A DNA stretch of 18,466 bases from contig CAWVME010000029.1 in NCBI GenBank assembly GCA_963930325.1, positions 1 through 18,466 of the forward strand, in the 5' to 3' direction. Positions 1 to 8,421 of this stretch are shown piece after piece; position 1 is the stretch's first letter, and each line of letters opens with the position of its first letter. Origin of the DNA: CALXJM01 sp963930325 (GTDB lineage: Bacteria; Bacillota; Clostridia; TANB77; CAG-508). The notes beneath the pieces were generated by a model that saw only the letters and a list, made by a program, of their open reading frames with translations, was not told where the DNA came from and made no database searches. Both the position numbers and the translations under genes were made by a program.

Positions 1-1
1 A

Positions 2-730
2 TTACCGACATACACCATGTGCATGCTAAAAAAAGGAATTGTTACAAGTGATGAAGAAATTTTCAACAAGATAAAAGAAACAGGAGTACCTTATTATAGA
101 TATTATGCGGTAACAGAAAGTGATGAAGAAAAATTTTATGTAACGACACAAGAAGAAGCACAAAAAGCAATTGATCAATTAAAAGAAAAGAATAGTACAA
201 ATAAAGATAAATTAGGAATTATAGAAAAATATGAAACTGAATTAAAAGAATTTGCCACGGCAGATACAATTGTTTCAGAATTGTATGAAAAACCAGTAGT
301 AGTAGCAAGAACCCCAACTTATGCATCATCTACAAACTTGTCAGGAAGAAAGATCGACCTAGGAATTTCACTGACAACACCAGTAAATGGAGTTATTACT
401 TCTAGATTTGGATATAGAGGTAGCGGATTGCATACAGGACTAGATATAGGAGGAAAAACTGGAACTACAATTGTAGCTGCTGCGGCAGGAACAGTGACCA
501 ATACATCTTATACTAGTGGATATGGAAATATGGTCACAATTTCACATGGAAGAGGAATTGTAACATGTTATGCACATTGTAACTCTATTCTTGTTTCAGT
601 AGGAGATACGGTTTATCAAGGACAACCTATTGCTACTGTAGGATCAACTGGAAATTCTTCTGGACCACATTTACATTTAGAAATAAGAGCAAATGGAGTT
701 GCACAAAATCCACAAAATTATTTATATTAA
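2..730 (+). CDS. M23 family peptidoglycan endopeptidase, 5'-partial
   Basis: Secreted zinc metallopeptidase that would cut peptidoglycan cross-bridges. The reading frame is open to the left edge, so the true start, and probably a signal peptide or membrane anchor, lies outside the window. The ATG at 17 has no ribosome binding site and should not be taken as the start. Counting from that ATG, residues 25-100 are a charged helical segment of the kind that precedes the catalytic domain in clostridial wall hydrolases. The M23 (LytM) domain covers about 120-237. Zinc ligands and catalytic residues are visible: HTGLD (H139, D143), the YAH motif (H187) and HLH (H218, H220). The catalytic domain is complete to the C-terminus. 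A strong terminator follows directly. Family assignment is firm; the specific cell-wall role and full domain layout cannot be seen here. Confidence 0.93.
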   Translation, partial: LPTYTMCMLKKGIVTSDEEIFNKIKETGVPYYRYYAVTESDEEKFYVTTQEEAQKAIDQLKEKNSTNKDKLGIIEKYETELKEFATADTIVSELYEKPVVVARTPTYASSTNLSGRKIDLGISLTTPVNGVITSRFGYRGSGLHTGLDIGGKTGTTIVAAAAGTVTNTSYTSGYGNMVTISHGRGIVTCYAHCNSILVSVGDTVYQGQPIATVGSTGNSSGPHLHLEIRANGVAQNPQNYLY

Positions 731-733
731 AAT

Positions 734-781
734 AAAAAGGTACTATTAAATAATATTTATATTATTTAATAGTACCTTTTT
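734..781. terminator. Bidirectional rho-independent terminator
   Basis: A perfect 21-bp inverted repeat (734-754 and 761-781) flanks a 6-base loop. The arms end in A5 on the left and T5 on the right, so the hairpin gives a stem plus U-tract on both strands. It lies between the convergent M23 gene and mecA and can serve both. Confidence 0.93.
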
Positions 782-834
782 CCAATTCAAGAACATTGCG
801 TCGCTCTAACTATAAAATCAAATTTTTTCTAAGA

Positions 835-1455
835 TTATTTTACAAAATTTTTAAGTATTACTTTTATCGGATTTGCTTTTATAATTAATTTTCCATATTC
901 TTGCAATTTACTAATAAATAAATCAGAATCGTAAACATACTCTGCAAACTCTGATGCAAAAGTAGAAAATTTTTTTAAAGTTTCTAAATTAATCAATTCA
1001 GAATATAATACAAAGTAATATGTAGAATTTAATTCATATAAACAAGTCTTATTAAAACATTTTTTTAATTCTAAAAATGGTGAGCTTTTGTAACAAATAC
1101 AAAATTCAATAAAATTTTCAAATGATTGGAACGCAAAAATAGTGAATTTTTGCGTTAAATCTTCTGTTTTTCTTTTAATTTGAAAATGTTTTTTTCTTTT
1201 AGGAGGATCTTCCTTGTTTCTAGTAACAGTTAAAACAAAATCACCACAGGACATAGCCAAAGCCTCAATAGAAAGCTGATAATTTTTTGTTACAAAACCT
1301 ATTTTTTCTTCTGCTAAAGCTAAAACATCTAAAAAAAGTGATTGAGATTCAATTGGACTAGACATAAAAGCCTGAATATCAATATTTTTTTCTTTTAAAT
1401 CTTCTATATTTAAAAATATTCTAATCTTATTTTCACTAAGTTTTTCAATTCTCAT
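835..1455 (-). CDS. mecA: MecA-family ClpC adaptor protein
   Basis: MecA is a cytoplasmic adaptor that delivers substrates to the ClpC unfoldase for ClpCP proteolysis; in Bacillus it targets the competence regulator ComK. The N-terminus (MRIEKLSENKIRIFL, then an SPIESQSLFLDVL stretch and EKIGFVTKNYQLSIEALA) is the recognisable MecA N-domain, about residues 1-80. A basic linker rich in K and R (about 83-97) leads to a C-terminal domain (about 103-206) with the FTIFAFQSFENFIEF and TYYFVLYSE strands seen in MecA. At 206 aa the length is normal. A strong AAGGGGG ribosome binding site (1466-1472, minus strand) supports the ATG at 1455. It is monocistronic, diverges from the DUF4321/radC/mre cluster and converges on the M23 gene. 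Substrates in this organism are unknown. Confidence 0.88.
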   Translation of the reverse strand: MRIEKLSENKIRIFLNIEDLKEKNIDIQAFMSSPIESQSLFLDVLALAEEKIGFVTKNYQLSIEALAMSCGDFVLTVTRNKEDPPKRKKHFQIKRKTEDLTQKFTIFAFQSFENFIEFCICYKSSPFLELKKCFNKTCLYELNSTYYFVLYSELINLETLKKFSTFASEFAEYVYDSDLFISKLQEYGKLIIKANPIKVILKNFVK

Positions 1456-1681
1456 GAAAGCAATTCCCCCTTATAAGTCTATATACTAATAATTATACTA
1501 CTAATACATCTAAAAATAAAGCATAAAAAAATGGAAAAAATGGAGAAAATAACTTATAGAAAAATTAAGTATATATAAGATAAAATTTCCGCTTCTTTAT
1601 GTTTATTTTAAAATAGTACACAATATAATAGCATAACTAAATAAAAAAAGAAAGTAAAATGTGTGTTTTTGGTAAAATAAC
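1456..1681. promoter_or_regulatory. Divergent intergenic region; weak mecA promoter candidate
   Basis: AT-rich spacer between mecA (minus strand) and the DUF4321/mre cluster (plus strand). On the minus strand, TATAAT (1492-1497) is preceded at 17-bp spacing by a poor -35 match (TTTATT, 1515-1520); this is a candidate mecA promoter and no more. Nothing else recognisable (no gene, tRNA or riboswitch) was seen in the rest of the stretch. Confidence 0.35.
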
Positions 1682-1710
1682 TTGAAAAAAACTTCACTTC
1701 CATATATAAT
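1682..1710 (+). promoter_or_regulatory. Sigma-A type promoter of the mre cluster
   Basis: TTGAAA (1682-1687), a 17-bp spacer and TATAAT (1705-1710) form a near-consensus vegetative promoter. Transcription would start near 1717, about 48 nt before the ATG at 1765. This excludes the upstream in-frame ATG at 1711 as the start of the first gene. No other promoter this good was seen before minC, so it may drive the whole cluster. Confidence 0.82.
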
Positions 1711-1764
1711 ATGCAGTATGAAAACAAAAGAAACACTAATTTCCGTAAGAAAAAGGAGGATAAA

Positions 1765-2022
1765 ATGGCAGTAAGAAGTAAAAATACATGGATACTTATT
1801 ATATTTATATTTTCAGGACTTGTAATAGGTGGATTACTAGGAGATTTAGCAACACATGTGGATTTTTTAAGTTGGCTTTCTTATGGACAAGAATTCGGAT
1901 TAGAATCACCAATTGTACTTAATTTAAGCTTTATTAAATTGACTTTTGCATGCATGATAAAAATTAACATAGCAAGTATTATTGGCATTGTTATAGCTAT
2001 TCTAATTTACCGTATATTCTAG
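1765..2022 (+). CDS. DUF4321 family small membrane protein
   Basis: An 85-residue integral membrane protein of unknown function. It matches what I know of the DUF4321 family, found in Clostridia next to radC and mreB: a short N-terminal tail, a first helix ending in the glycine-rich GLVIGGLLGDL (about residues 8-28), a SWLSYGQEFGL loop (about 36-46), a hydrophobic strand or helix (about 50-61) and a C-terminal helix IASIIGIVIAILIY (about 69-82). The start was set at 1765 because AGGAGGA (1754-1760) lies just upstream, and because the ATG at 1711 overlaps the promoter. In many Clostridia a maf gene sits between this gene and radC; here radC follows directly after 60 nt. Its role near the elongasome genes is only suggested by context. 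Confidence 0.82.
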   Translation: MAVRSKNTWILIIFIFSGLVIGGLLGDLATHVDFLSWLSYGQEFGLESPIVLNLSFIKLTFACMIKINIASIIGIVIAILIYRIF

Positions 2023-2082
2023 CAAAAATAATTGAGATGGAAATTTTTTAAAGGGGCAAATTAAACAGAAAGGAAAAAAGTT

Positions 2083-2781
2083 ATGAAAATGAAGGAAATG
2101 CCTCTATCAGAAAGACCCTATGAAAAAATGTTATTATATGGAGCAGAAAAATTATCAGATGCCGAATTGTTGGGAATAATAATAAAGACAGGAACAAAAG
2201 AAGACTCTGCTGTAGTACTAGCTCAAAAAGTTCTTTCTATTCAAAGCAAAGAAGATAGTTTAAGATTTATGCAAAATATAACTATAGAAGAGTTAATGAA
2301 AGTTAAAGGAATTGGGAAAGTAAAAGCAATTCAATTAAAAGCGGTTGGGGAACTTGTAAAAAGGATTTCAAAGCCAATTCATTCAGAGACTATGATAGTA
2401 AGAACAACAAAAGATGTAGTAAATTTACTAATAGATGAAATGCAATATGAAAAAAGAGAAAAAGTAAAATTGCTTATCTTAAATAACAAAAATAAAATAT
2501 TAAAAATCCTAGATATTTCTTTAGGAGGAACAAATTTTGCTTTAATTGAACCTAAAGAAGTATTAGTAGAAGCAATAAAAATGCAAGCGCCTAAAATTAT
2601 ACTTGTACATAATCACCCTAGTGGAGACCCAACTCCAAGTGATGACGATTTTAGAGTAACAGATCGAATTTATGAATGTGCAGACATAATGGGAATTCAA
2701 TTATTAGACCACATCATAATAGGGGATGGATTATTTGACAGCGTGATGCGAAAAACCAAAGACAAAAAATATGATAAATGA
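2083..2781 (+). CDS. radC: RadC family protein (JAB/MPN metalloprotease-like domain)
   Basis: RadC-family protein of 232 aa, normal length. The N-terminal part (about 1-100) carries a helix-hairpin-helix (LMKVKGIGKVKAIQLKAV, about 71-88) of the DNA-binding type. The C-terminal JAB/MPN domain (about 104-232) has the complete metal-binding motif: H176 and H178 in HNHPSGDPTPS, then D189. The family was once linked to DNA repair, but its biochemical role remains unclear; the intact JAMM motif is consistent with a metal-dependent hydrolase. A GGAAAAAA-type ribosome binding region precedes the ATG. The TGA stop overlaps an ATG at 2778, but mreB more likely starts at 2796. The radC-mreB order is conserved across low-GC Gram-positives. 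Confidence 0.95.
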   Translation: MKMKEMPLSERPYEKMLLYGAEKLSDAELLGIIIKTGTKEDSAVVLAQKVLSIQSKEDSLRFMQNITIEELMKVKGIGKVKAIQLKAVGELVKRISKPIHSETMIVRTTKDVVNLLIDEMQYEKREKVKLLILNNKNKILKILDISLGGTNFALIEPKEVLVEAIKMQAPKIILVHNHPSGDPTPSDDDFRVTDRIYECADIMGIQLLDHIIIGDGLFDSVMRKTKDKKYDK

Positions 2782-2795
2782 AAGGATTGAGAAAA

Positions 2796-3827
2796 ATGAA
2801 ACTTTTTGGATTTGGAGGAAAAGATATTGGTATAGATTTAGGTACTGCCAATATATTAGTGACTTTAAAAGGGAAAGGAATTATTTTAAAAGAACCATCA
2901 GTTGTAGCTATTGACAGAAGAAATGGAGAAATATTAGCAACTGGACATGAAGCAAAAGAAATGTTAGGAAGAACTCCAGACACAATTAAAGCAGTAAGAC
3001 CAATGAAAGATGGAGTTATTGCAGATTTTACTGCTACTCAATTAATGCTTAAAAACATTATAAAAAAAATATGTCAAAGATATAATGCAGGAAGACCAAG
3101 AGTAGTAGTAGGAGTACCTTCTGGGATAACAGAAGTAGAAGAAAGAGCTGTAGAAGAATCTGTATTACAGGCTGGAGCAAGAGAAGTATATTTGATAGAA
3201 GAACCAATGGCAGCGGCAATTGGAGCTAATCTAGATGTAGCAGAACCAACTGGAAATATTATTGTAGATATAGGAGGAGGAACAACAGAAGTAGCTGTTA
3301 TTTCTTTAGGAGGAATTGTAGTAAGTAATTCCCTAAGAATTGCAGGAGATGAGCTAGATCAAGATATATTAAATTATGTGAAAAGAGAAATGAATTTAGC
3401 AATAGGAGATACAACAGCAGAACAAATAAAAATTGAAATTGGTTGTGCACTGCCATTAATGACAGAAGCAAGTATGGAAATAAGTGGTAGAGATTTAACC
3501 ACTGGGTTACCTAGAAATGTAGTAATTACTTCTACTCAAGTAGAAGAAGCAATAAAAGAATCGATAATGGAAATTGTAGAAGTAGTTAAGGCAACATTAG
3601 AAAAAACACCACCAGAATTAGCAGCAGACATTGCAGAAAAAGGAATTGTTCTTGCAGGAGGAGGAGCTCTAATTAAAAATATTGACAAACTATTAAGCAT
3701 AAAAACAGAAATGCCGGTATATATTGCAGATGACCCATTGGAATGTGTAGTAAAGGGAACTGGAAAAACAGCAGAAGACTTAGAAAAACTAAGAAATGTG
3801 CTAATAAATGCACGAAAAAGAAGATAA
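2796..3827 (+). CDS. mreB: Rod-shape determining actin homologue MreB
   Basis: Bacterial actin that forms membrane-bound filaments and directs lateral peptidoglycan synthesis with MreC, MreD, PBP2 and RodA. The chosen start gives 343 aa, typical of MreB, with an amphipathic N-terminus (MKLFGFGGK). Actin-fold nucleotide motifs are all present: phosphate-1 DIGIDLGTAN (10-19), the EEPMAAAIGA segment containing the likely catalytic Glu (135-144), phosphate-2 VDIGGGTTE (157-165) and the adenosine motif GIVLAGGGALI (283-293). The ATG at 2796 is preferred over the in-frame ATG at 2778, because AAAGGA (2781-2786) is correctly spaced for 2796 and no site precedes 2778; the longer form would add only six residues. 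The tail ends in a basic KRR. Confidence 0.97.
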   Translation: MKLFGFGGKDIGIDLGTANILVTLKGKGIILKEPSVVAIDRRNGEILATGHEAKEMLGRTPDTIKAVRPMKDGVIADFTATQLMLKNIIKKICQRYNAGRPRVVVGVPSGITEVEERAVEESVLQAGAREVYLIEEPMAAAIGANLDVAEPTGNIIVDIGGGTTEVAVISLGGIVVSNSLRIAGDELDQDILNYVKREMNLAIGDTTAEQIKIEIGCALPLMTEASMEISGRDLTTGLPRNVVITSTQVEEAIKESIMEIVEVVKATLEKTPPELAADIAEKGIVLAGGGALIKNIDKLLSIKTEMPVYIADDPLECVVKGTGKTAEDLEKLRNVLINARKRR

Positions 3828-3858
3828 AAAATAAATATTATCTGGAATGGAGGGAAAT

Positions 3859-4683
3859 ATGTATAAGAAAAATACAACAAGCATTATAGGAATTATTATA
3901 ACTATAATTATACTTATACTAATTGTAATATTTTCCAATATGAAAGAAGAAAACAAATCTTTTTTAGAAGGGACTATGAGCAAAATTGTTATGCCAATTC
4001 AAAATGGATTAACATATTTAAAAAATAAATTGGCAGGAAATGATTCATTTTTTGAAAATTTAGCTAGCATTCAACAAGAAAATGAAGAGCTAAAAAAGAG
4101 AAATAGTGAATTAGAAGAAAGTTTAAGGGAACTAGAAATTATAAAATCTGAAAATGAAGTACTCAAAGAGTATATGCAAATGACCGAAAAATATGCAGAA
4201 TATAGCACAGTTCCAGCAAATGTAATTAATAAAGATACTAGTAATTATAGTTACACCATAGTTATTAATGTAGGAAGCAATAATGGAGTTCAAAGTAATA
4301 TGGCTGTTATATCAGAAAATGGACTTGTGGGATATGTTTTGTCCGTAACAGACACAACTGCAAAGGTACAAACAATTATTGATCCTGCTAGTAGTGTTAG
4401 TGCCAACATTAGTACAACAAGAGATAGTATTATTTGTAGAGGAATTTTAGAAAATACAAATAAAATAAGAGCAGCTTATATCCCAACAGAAGCAAATTTA
4501 GTAATTGGAGACTCGATAGAGACATCTGGAATGGGAGGGATATATCCGAAAGGAATTCATATAGGAACAATTACTGAAATTAAGAATACAAAAAATCCTA
4601 TTGATAGATATGCATTAGTAGAAACAGCAGTGGATTTTTCAAAATTAGAAACAGTTTTAGTGGTTACAATGCAAAACACATAA
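3859..4683 (+). CDS. mreC: Rod-shape determining protein MreC
   Basis: Bitopic membrane protein linking cytoplasmic MreB to the extracytoplasmic PBP2. It has 274 aa from the ATG at 3859, which is served by TGGAGGG at 3848-3854; the ATG at 3847 overlaps that site and is unlikely. A single transmembrane helix (about 8-27) is followed by a coiled coil rich in E, L and K heptads (about 65-110). The two-lobed beta domain (about 115-270) contains the hallmark TSGMGGIYPKGIHIG (222-236). Length and order are normal. It lies 31 nt after mreB and just before mreD, so translation is probably coordinated. Confidence 0.95.
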   Translation: MYKKNTTSIIGIIITIIILILIVIFSNMKEENKSFLEGTMSKIVMPIQNGLTYLKNKLAGNDSFFENLASIQQENEELKKRNSELEESLRELEIIKSENEVLKEYMQMTEKYAEYSTVPANVINKDTSNYSYTIVINVGSNNGVQSNMAVISENGLVGYVLSVTDTTAKVQTIIDPASSVSANISTTRDSIICRGILENTNKIRAAYIPTEANLVIGDSIETSGMGGIYPKGIHIGTITEIKNTKNPIDRYALVETAVDFSKLETVLVVTMQNT

Positions 4684-4706
4684 AACAGGAAGGAATGGTT
4701 TGGTAT

Positions 4707-5240
4707 ATGAAAAAAATAGCAGTTACAATTTGCATATTTATACTATTCCTTATTTTATATTTATTACAAGCTAATTTTTTTACATGGTTTAATATAGCAG
4801 GAGTAAAACCGAACTTATTTATATTACTTGCTCTCACATTAGGACTATTTGTAGGAAGAGGATATGCAACGGCTATGGGATGTATAATGGGATTCCTATT
4901 AGATGTTTTTATAGGAAGAACTCTAGGAGTTTATAGCATTATGCTAGGACTGATGGGGTACATAGGCGGGCAACTAGAAAAGAAATTTTCTAAAGATAGT
5001 AAAATTACAATTATTCTTATGATAGGTATATGTACTTTTTTATATGAAATAGGAATTTATATTATAAATGCTGCTGTATTAGGAATGGATTTAGAACTAT
5101 TTGCATTTTTTAAAATAAATTGTATTGAAATATTTTATAATATTATTTTAACAATTATTTTATATCCACTAATAAAGAAGGGCGGTTATTATATACAGGA
5201 TATATTTAGAGGAAACAAAATATTGACGAGATATTTTTAA
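4707..5240 (+). CDS. mreD: Rod-shape determining protein MreD
   Basis: Polytopic membrane protein of the elongasome, 177 aa from the chosen start. It is strongly hydrophobic with about five membrane segments (roughly 4-24, 30-50, 52-70, 72-90, 98-125 and 140-160, some short or merged). The family hallmark, a small-residue helix followed by DVFIGRTLGVY, is present (about 66-76). Start choice is uncertain: the ATG at 4695 directly abuts the AAGGA site (4690-4694), which is too close, while the ATG at 4707 is 12 nt away, slightly long, but gives the usual MKK-plus-helix N-terminus. Identification rests on topology, motif and position between mreC and the PBP2 gene. Confidence 0.9.
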   Translation: MKKIAVTICIFILFLILYLLQANFFTWFNIAGVKPNLFILLALTLGLFVGRGYATAMGCIMGFLLDVFIGRTLGVYSIMLGLMGYIGGQLEKKFSKDSKITIILMIGICTFLYEIGIYIINAAVLGMDLELFAFFKINCIEIFYNIILTIILYPLIKKGGYYIQDIFRGNKILTRYF

Positions 5241-5319
5241 AGTTTTTTAGAAAAATATGATATTACAAATAGAAATACTGCTAAATAACTAATAAAAACA
5301 AAGAAAGGAAAGAAAAAAT

Positions 5320-7404
5320 TTGGGAAAAGACAAACCAAAAGAGCATATAAAATTGCGATATAATTTAACAAGTATTTTCATTTATATTTGTGGTGTTATA
5401 ATGTTATTACAACTTTTTAACTTACAAATTACACATGGAGCAGAATATAGAGCTACATCAAATACAAGATTAACTAGGGAAACAGTACTTCAAGCAGCTC
5501 GTGGAAGAATTTTAGACAGAACTGGAAATGTAATTGCAGGAACAGAAATGACATTTGATTTAGAACTATATAAAACAAAAATAGAAGATCAAGACTTGAA
5601 TAAAAATATATTAAGAATTATTCAAGTGCTAGAAAAAAATGGAGATGAATATATTGATTCTTTCCCAATTACAATAGAGCCATTTGCTTATACTTTTTCT
5701 ACGGAAGAGGGATTAGCAAACTTTAAAAATGAAAATGAAATTCCAGAGACTGCAACAGCAGAAGAAGCATTTCAATTTTTTAAAGAAAAATATAAAATAG
5801 AAAATGAAAATATACAAGAAGCAAGAAAAATAATGGCTATTCGATATGAAATTCAAGAAGCGGGATATAGTGTTACAAAGCCAATAACAATTGCTAAAAA
5901 AATTAAGAGAGAGAGCGCTATAGAATTTAGTGAAAGAAATGCAAGTTTTTCAGGGGTTACAATACGAGTTCAGTCTGCAAGAACATATCCAAAAGGTAGT
6001 CTAGCATCTCATATTATTGGATATATGGGAAAAATTGATGAACCTGAATATAATGCAAAGAAAGACTCTGGATATTCCATGAATGATTACATAGGGAAAA
6101 CTGGAATTGAATTCATGTTTGAAGAATATTTAAGAGGAGAAAATGGAATTAGACAAATTGATATGGACGTAGACGGAACTACTTCAGGAGAATATGTATA
6201 CCAAGAAGCAACTGCTGGACATGATGTAGTGCTTACTATTGATGCAAACTTACAGGAAGTGGCAGAAACAGCGCTAGCTAATAATATTGCTAAAATTAGT
6301 CAAAACGGATATGAAGTTCCTTCAGGAGCAGTTGTGGTTATGAACGTAAATACTGGCGAAGTAATTGCTATGGCAAGCTACCCTGATTATGAACCAATCC
6401 AATTTATGGATGGAATAAGTAATGAAAAATGGAATGAATATAGCGATAAACAAGCTTTATATAATAGAGCAATATCTGGAACTTATGCACCAGGCTCCAT
6501 TTTTAAAATGGTTTCTGCAATAGCTGGATTAGAAACGGGAGTTATTACAACAACAGAAAAAATACAAGATAGAGGAGTGTATCCTGAAGGGCACAATCCT
6601 GTGTGCTGGATTTGGTCAGACTATAGAGGAACGCACGGATGGCTCAACGTATCTGACGCGATTAAACATTCCTGCAACTATTTTTTCTATGAAGTAGGAA
6701 ATCGAATGGGAATTGATAACCTAGCTAAATACGCTACTTATTTTGGATTAGGTCAAAAAACAAATATAGAATTACCAGGAGAAAGTGCCGGAACGCTTGC
6801 TTCTAGACAAAATTATGAGGAACAAGGAAAGACATGGTATCTAGGGAATACTTTATCAGCAGTAATAGGACAAGGAGAAAATAGTTTTACACCACTTCAA
6901 ATGGTAAGATATATTTCAATGATAGCTAATGGTGGAAAAAGAATAAACCCAACAATTATAAAAAGTGTTATAGATGCTAATGGAAATGAAGTAAGCAAAG
7001 AAGAGTTAAATACATTTGTAAATGAAAAATTAGGTATTACAGAAGAAATCGTAGAAGATTTAAACATAAAAGAAGAAAATCTAGAAGCTGTTAGAGAAGG
7101 AATGAAGGGAGTTACTACAGAATCAGGAGGAACAGCATACTCTATATTTCGAAACTTTAATATAGAAGTGGCTGGGAAAACAGGTTCTGCACAAACTGGA
7201 ACTTCTTACACTAATGCGTGGTTTGCTGGATTTGCACCATATACCAATCCTGAAATAGCCGTAGTAGTATTTGTGGAAAATGGTAGACACGGAAGTAGTA
7301 CGGCAGAAGTTGTAAGAGATATTATTAAAGAATACTTTGGAATGAACACAGGAGATGTAAATGAAAGCACGGAGGCTCTTTCTGCTACAGGAGAAATTAG
7401 ATAG
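5320..7404 (+). CDS. mrdA: Penicillin-binding protein 2, elongasome transpeptidase
   Basis: Class B penicillin-binding protein that cross-links peptidoglycan during cell elongation, in complex with RodA and MreCD. It has 694 aa and initiates at TTG: AAAGGAAAG lies about 10 nt upstream and the first internal Met falls inside the membrane helix. A short cytoplasmic N-tail and one transmembrane helix (about 15-36) precede the dimerisation domain (about 55-300, with RGRILDRTGNVIAG at 61-74). This domain holds an acidic and basic helical insertion (about 125-200), as in clostridial PBP2s. The transpeptidase domain (about 330-670) has the active-site SIFK (S393, K396), SCN (S451-N453) and KTG (620-622). 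All catalytic residues are intact. No rodA is visible nearby. The 79-nt gap after mreD shows no terminator. Confidence 0.95.
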   Translation: MGKDKPKEHIKLRYNLTSIFIYICGVIMLLQLFNLQITHGAEYRATSNTRLTRETVLQAARGRILDRTGNVIAGTEMTFDLELYKTKIEDQDLNKNILRIIQVLEKNGDEYIDSFPITIEPFAYTFSTEEGLANFKNENEIPETATAEEAFQFFKEKYKIENENIQEARKIMAIRYEIQEAGYSVTKPITIAKKIKRESAIEFSERNASFSGVTIRVQSARTYPKGSLASHIIGYMGKIDEPEYNAKKDSGYSMNDYIGKTGIEFMFEEYLRGENGIRQIDMDVDGTTSGEYVYQEATAGHDVVLTIDANLQEVAETALANNIAKISQNGYEVPSGAVVVMNVNTGEVIAMASYPDYEPIQFMDGISNEKWNEYSDKQALYNRAISGTYAPGSIFKMVSAIAGLETGVITTTEKIQDRGVYPEGHNPVCWIWSDYRGTHGWLNVSDAIKHSCNYFFYEVGNRMGIDNLAKYATYFGLGQKTNIELPGESAGTLASRQNYEEQGKTWYLGNTLSAVIGQGENSFTPLQMVRYISMIANGGKRINPTIIKSVIDANGNEVSKEELNTFVNEKLGITEEIVEDLNIKEENLEAVREGMKGVTTESGGTAYSIFRNFNIEVAGKTGSAQTGTSYTNAWFAGFAPYTNPEIAVVVFVENGRHGSSTAEVVRDIIKEYFGMNTGDVNESTEALSATGEIR

Positions 7405-7501
7405 AGAAACATTTAATTACTTTGGCATATATTTAATATTAAATTTGTGTGCTAAATGAAAGTTTATTAAAATAGAAATTTAAAAAGAAAAGAGGAAGAA
7501 A

Positions 7502-8110
7502 ATGAAAGCAAAAATTCGTATTAGCCAAAAACAAGACAAAGTAACAATTCATATTAATGAAGAAGCAGAAATGGAAGAAATAGAAAAAGAACTAAGCAAA
7601 AAATTAAAAGAATTAAAAAAATTGTACAAAGAGGAAAAAACACCTATTTATGTGACAGGTAAAGTACTGAAAAATAAAGAGATAGAAGAAATTAGAGAAT
7701 TAATAAAAAAATCAATTGATGTAAAAATTGAGTTTGAAAGTCCAACTATATTAGGACTTCATGGAATAAAAAAGACGTTTGAAAGAGAAATTCAAAATTC
7801 GGAAACAAAATTTTATAAAGGTTCTTTAAGATCTGGACAAAAACTGGAATATGAAGGAAGTATTGTAGTGCTGGGTGATGTAAATGGCGGAGCAGAAGTA
7901 ATTGCGGGAGAAAATATTGTTGTATTAGGAGCTTTAAGAGGACTTGCTCATGCAGGTGCAAAAGGAAATAAAAAAGCAATTATTGCAGCTAATGATATTG
8001 AAACACCGCAACTTAGAATTGCAAATATAGTAAAAGAAATAGAAAAAGAAGAAGTAGAACAAAAGCACCAATATGCTTTTGTAGAAGAAGATAAAGTCGA
8101 ATTAGAATAA
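7502..8110 (+). CDS. minC: Septum site-determining protein MinC
   Basis: FtsZ-polymerisation inhibitor that blocks division at the poles. It has 202 aa. The N-terminal domain (about 1-95) is charged, with little family-specific signal. The C-terminal beta-helix domain (about 103-178) is clear: GSLRSGQ (107-113), then GDVNGGAEVIAGENIVVLG (125-143) and ALRGLAHAG (144-152). The C-terminal domain normally binds MinD. An AGAGGAAG site precedes the ATG. In relatives minC is followed by minD, and often minE and rodA; here a terminator follows and the next genes are unrelated, so minD, if present, is elsewhere. A 97-nt gap after mrdA includes a 14-bp AT-only palindrome (7431-7444) with no clear role. 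Confidence 0.95.
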   Translation: MKAKIRISQKQDKVTIHINEEAEMEEIEKELSKKLKELKKLYKEEKTPIYVTGKVLKNKEIEEIRELIKKSIDVKIEFESPTILGLHGIKKTFEREIQNSETKFYKGSLRSGQKLEYEGSIVVLGDVNGGAEVIAGENIVVLGALRGLAHAGAKGNKKAIIAANDIETPQLRIANIVKEIEKEEVEQKHQYAFVEEDKVELE

Positions 8111-8118
8111 ATATATGT

Positions 8119-8162
8119 AGAAGTTTGATATATAAATTTAAATGTATCAAGCTTCTTTTTTA
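8119..8162 (+). terminator. Rho-independent terminator after minC
   Basis: A 12-bp stem (8119-8130 paired with 8145-8156, one G-T wobble) with a 14-base AT loop is followed by a T-run at 8156-8161. It ends the mre-minC cluster 8 nt after the minC stop. Confidence 0.85.
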
Positions 8163-8421
8163 CTTAACAAAAAAGTGCTTTTTCTATTAAACAAAAATAT
8201 AAATTGTAGTATGACAAAGTGCATGCAATTTTGCTTGCTTATATTTAGTATATGAGGAGGAGACGAGCGTTAAAATCATTTATTAAGACAATAAGAGCAA
8301 AAGCAAAACAACAAATAAAAATGAATCTTGTACACCATCTTGACAAAAGAAAAATAATAAACAAATTAGTAAAAGGTCATCAAAATGAAATTCTAATCCA
8401 AAAATTTCTAAACTCTGTTCA
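8163..8421. other. Unassigned convergent intergenic stretch
   Basis: About 260 bp between the minC terminator and the 3' end of the minus-strand 127-aa gene. It contains GAGGAGGAGA at 8254-8263, which looks like a ribosome binding site but is followed by no start codon at normal spacing, only by an ATG that overlaps it (8252). That frame reads 92 basic residues into the antisense of the neighbouring gene and is not convincing. There is no tRNA, terminator for the minus-strand genes, or decayed minD that I can recognise. Confidence 0.4.

Noticed and set aside
1711..1764. 18-residue N-terminal extension of the DUF4321 protein from the ATG at 1711
   Set aside because: That ATG immediately follows the -10 box, upstream of the expected transcription start, while the ATG at 1765 has a strong ribosome binding site.
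2778..2795. mreB start overlapping the radC stop (ATGA)
   Set aside because: No ribosome binding site before 2778; AAAGGA is correctly spaced for the ATG at 2796, which gives the usual MreB N-terminus.
7431..7444. 14-bp palindrome upstream of minC
   Set aside because: Composed only of A and T in a very AT-rich spacer, with no T-run placement for a terminator and no promoter beside it; chance is a sufficient explanation.
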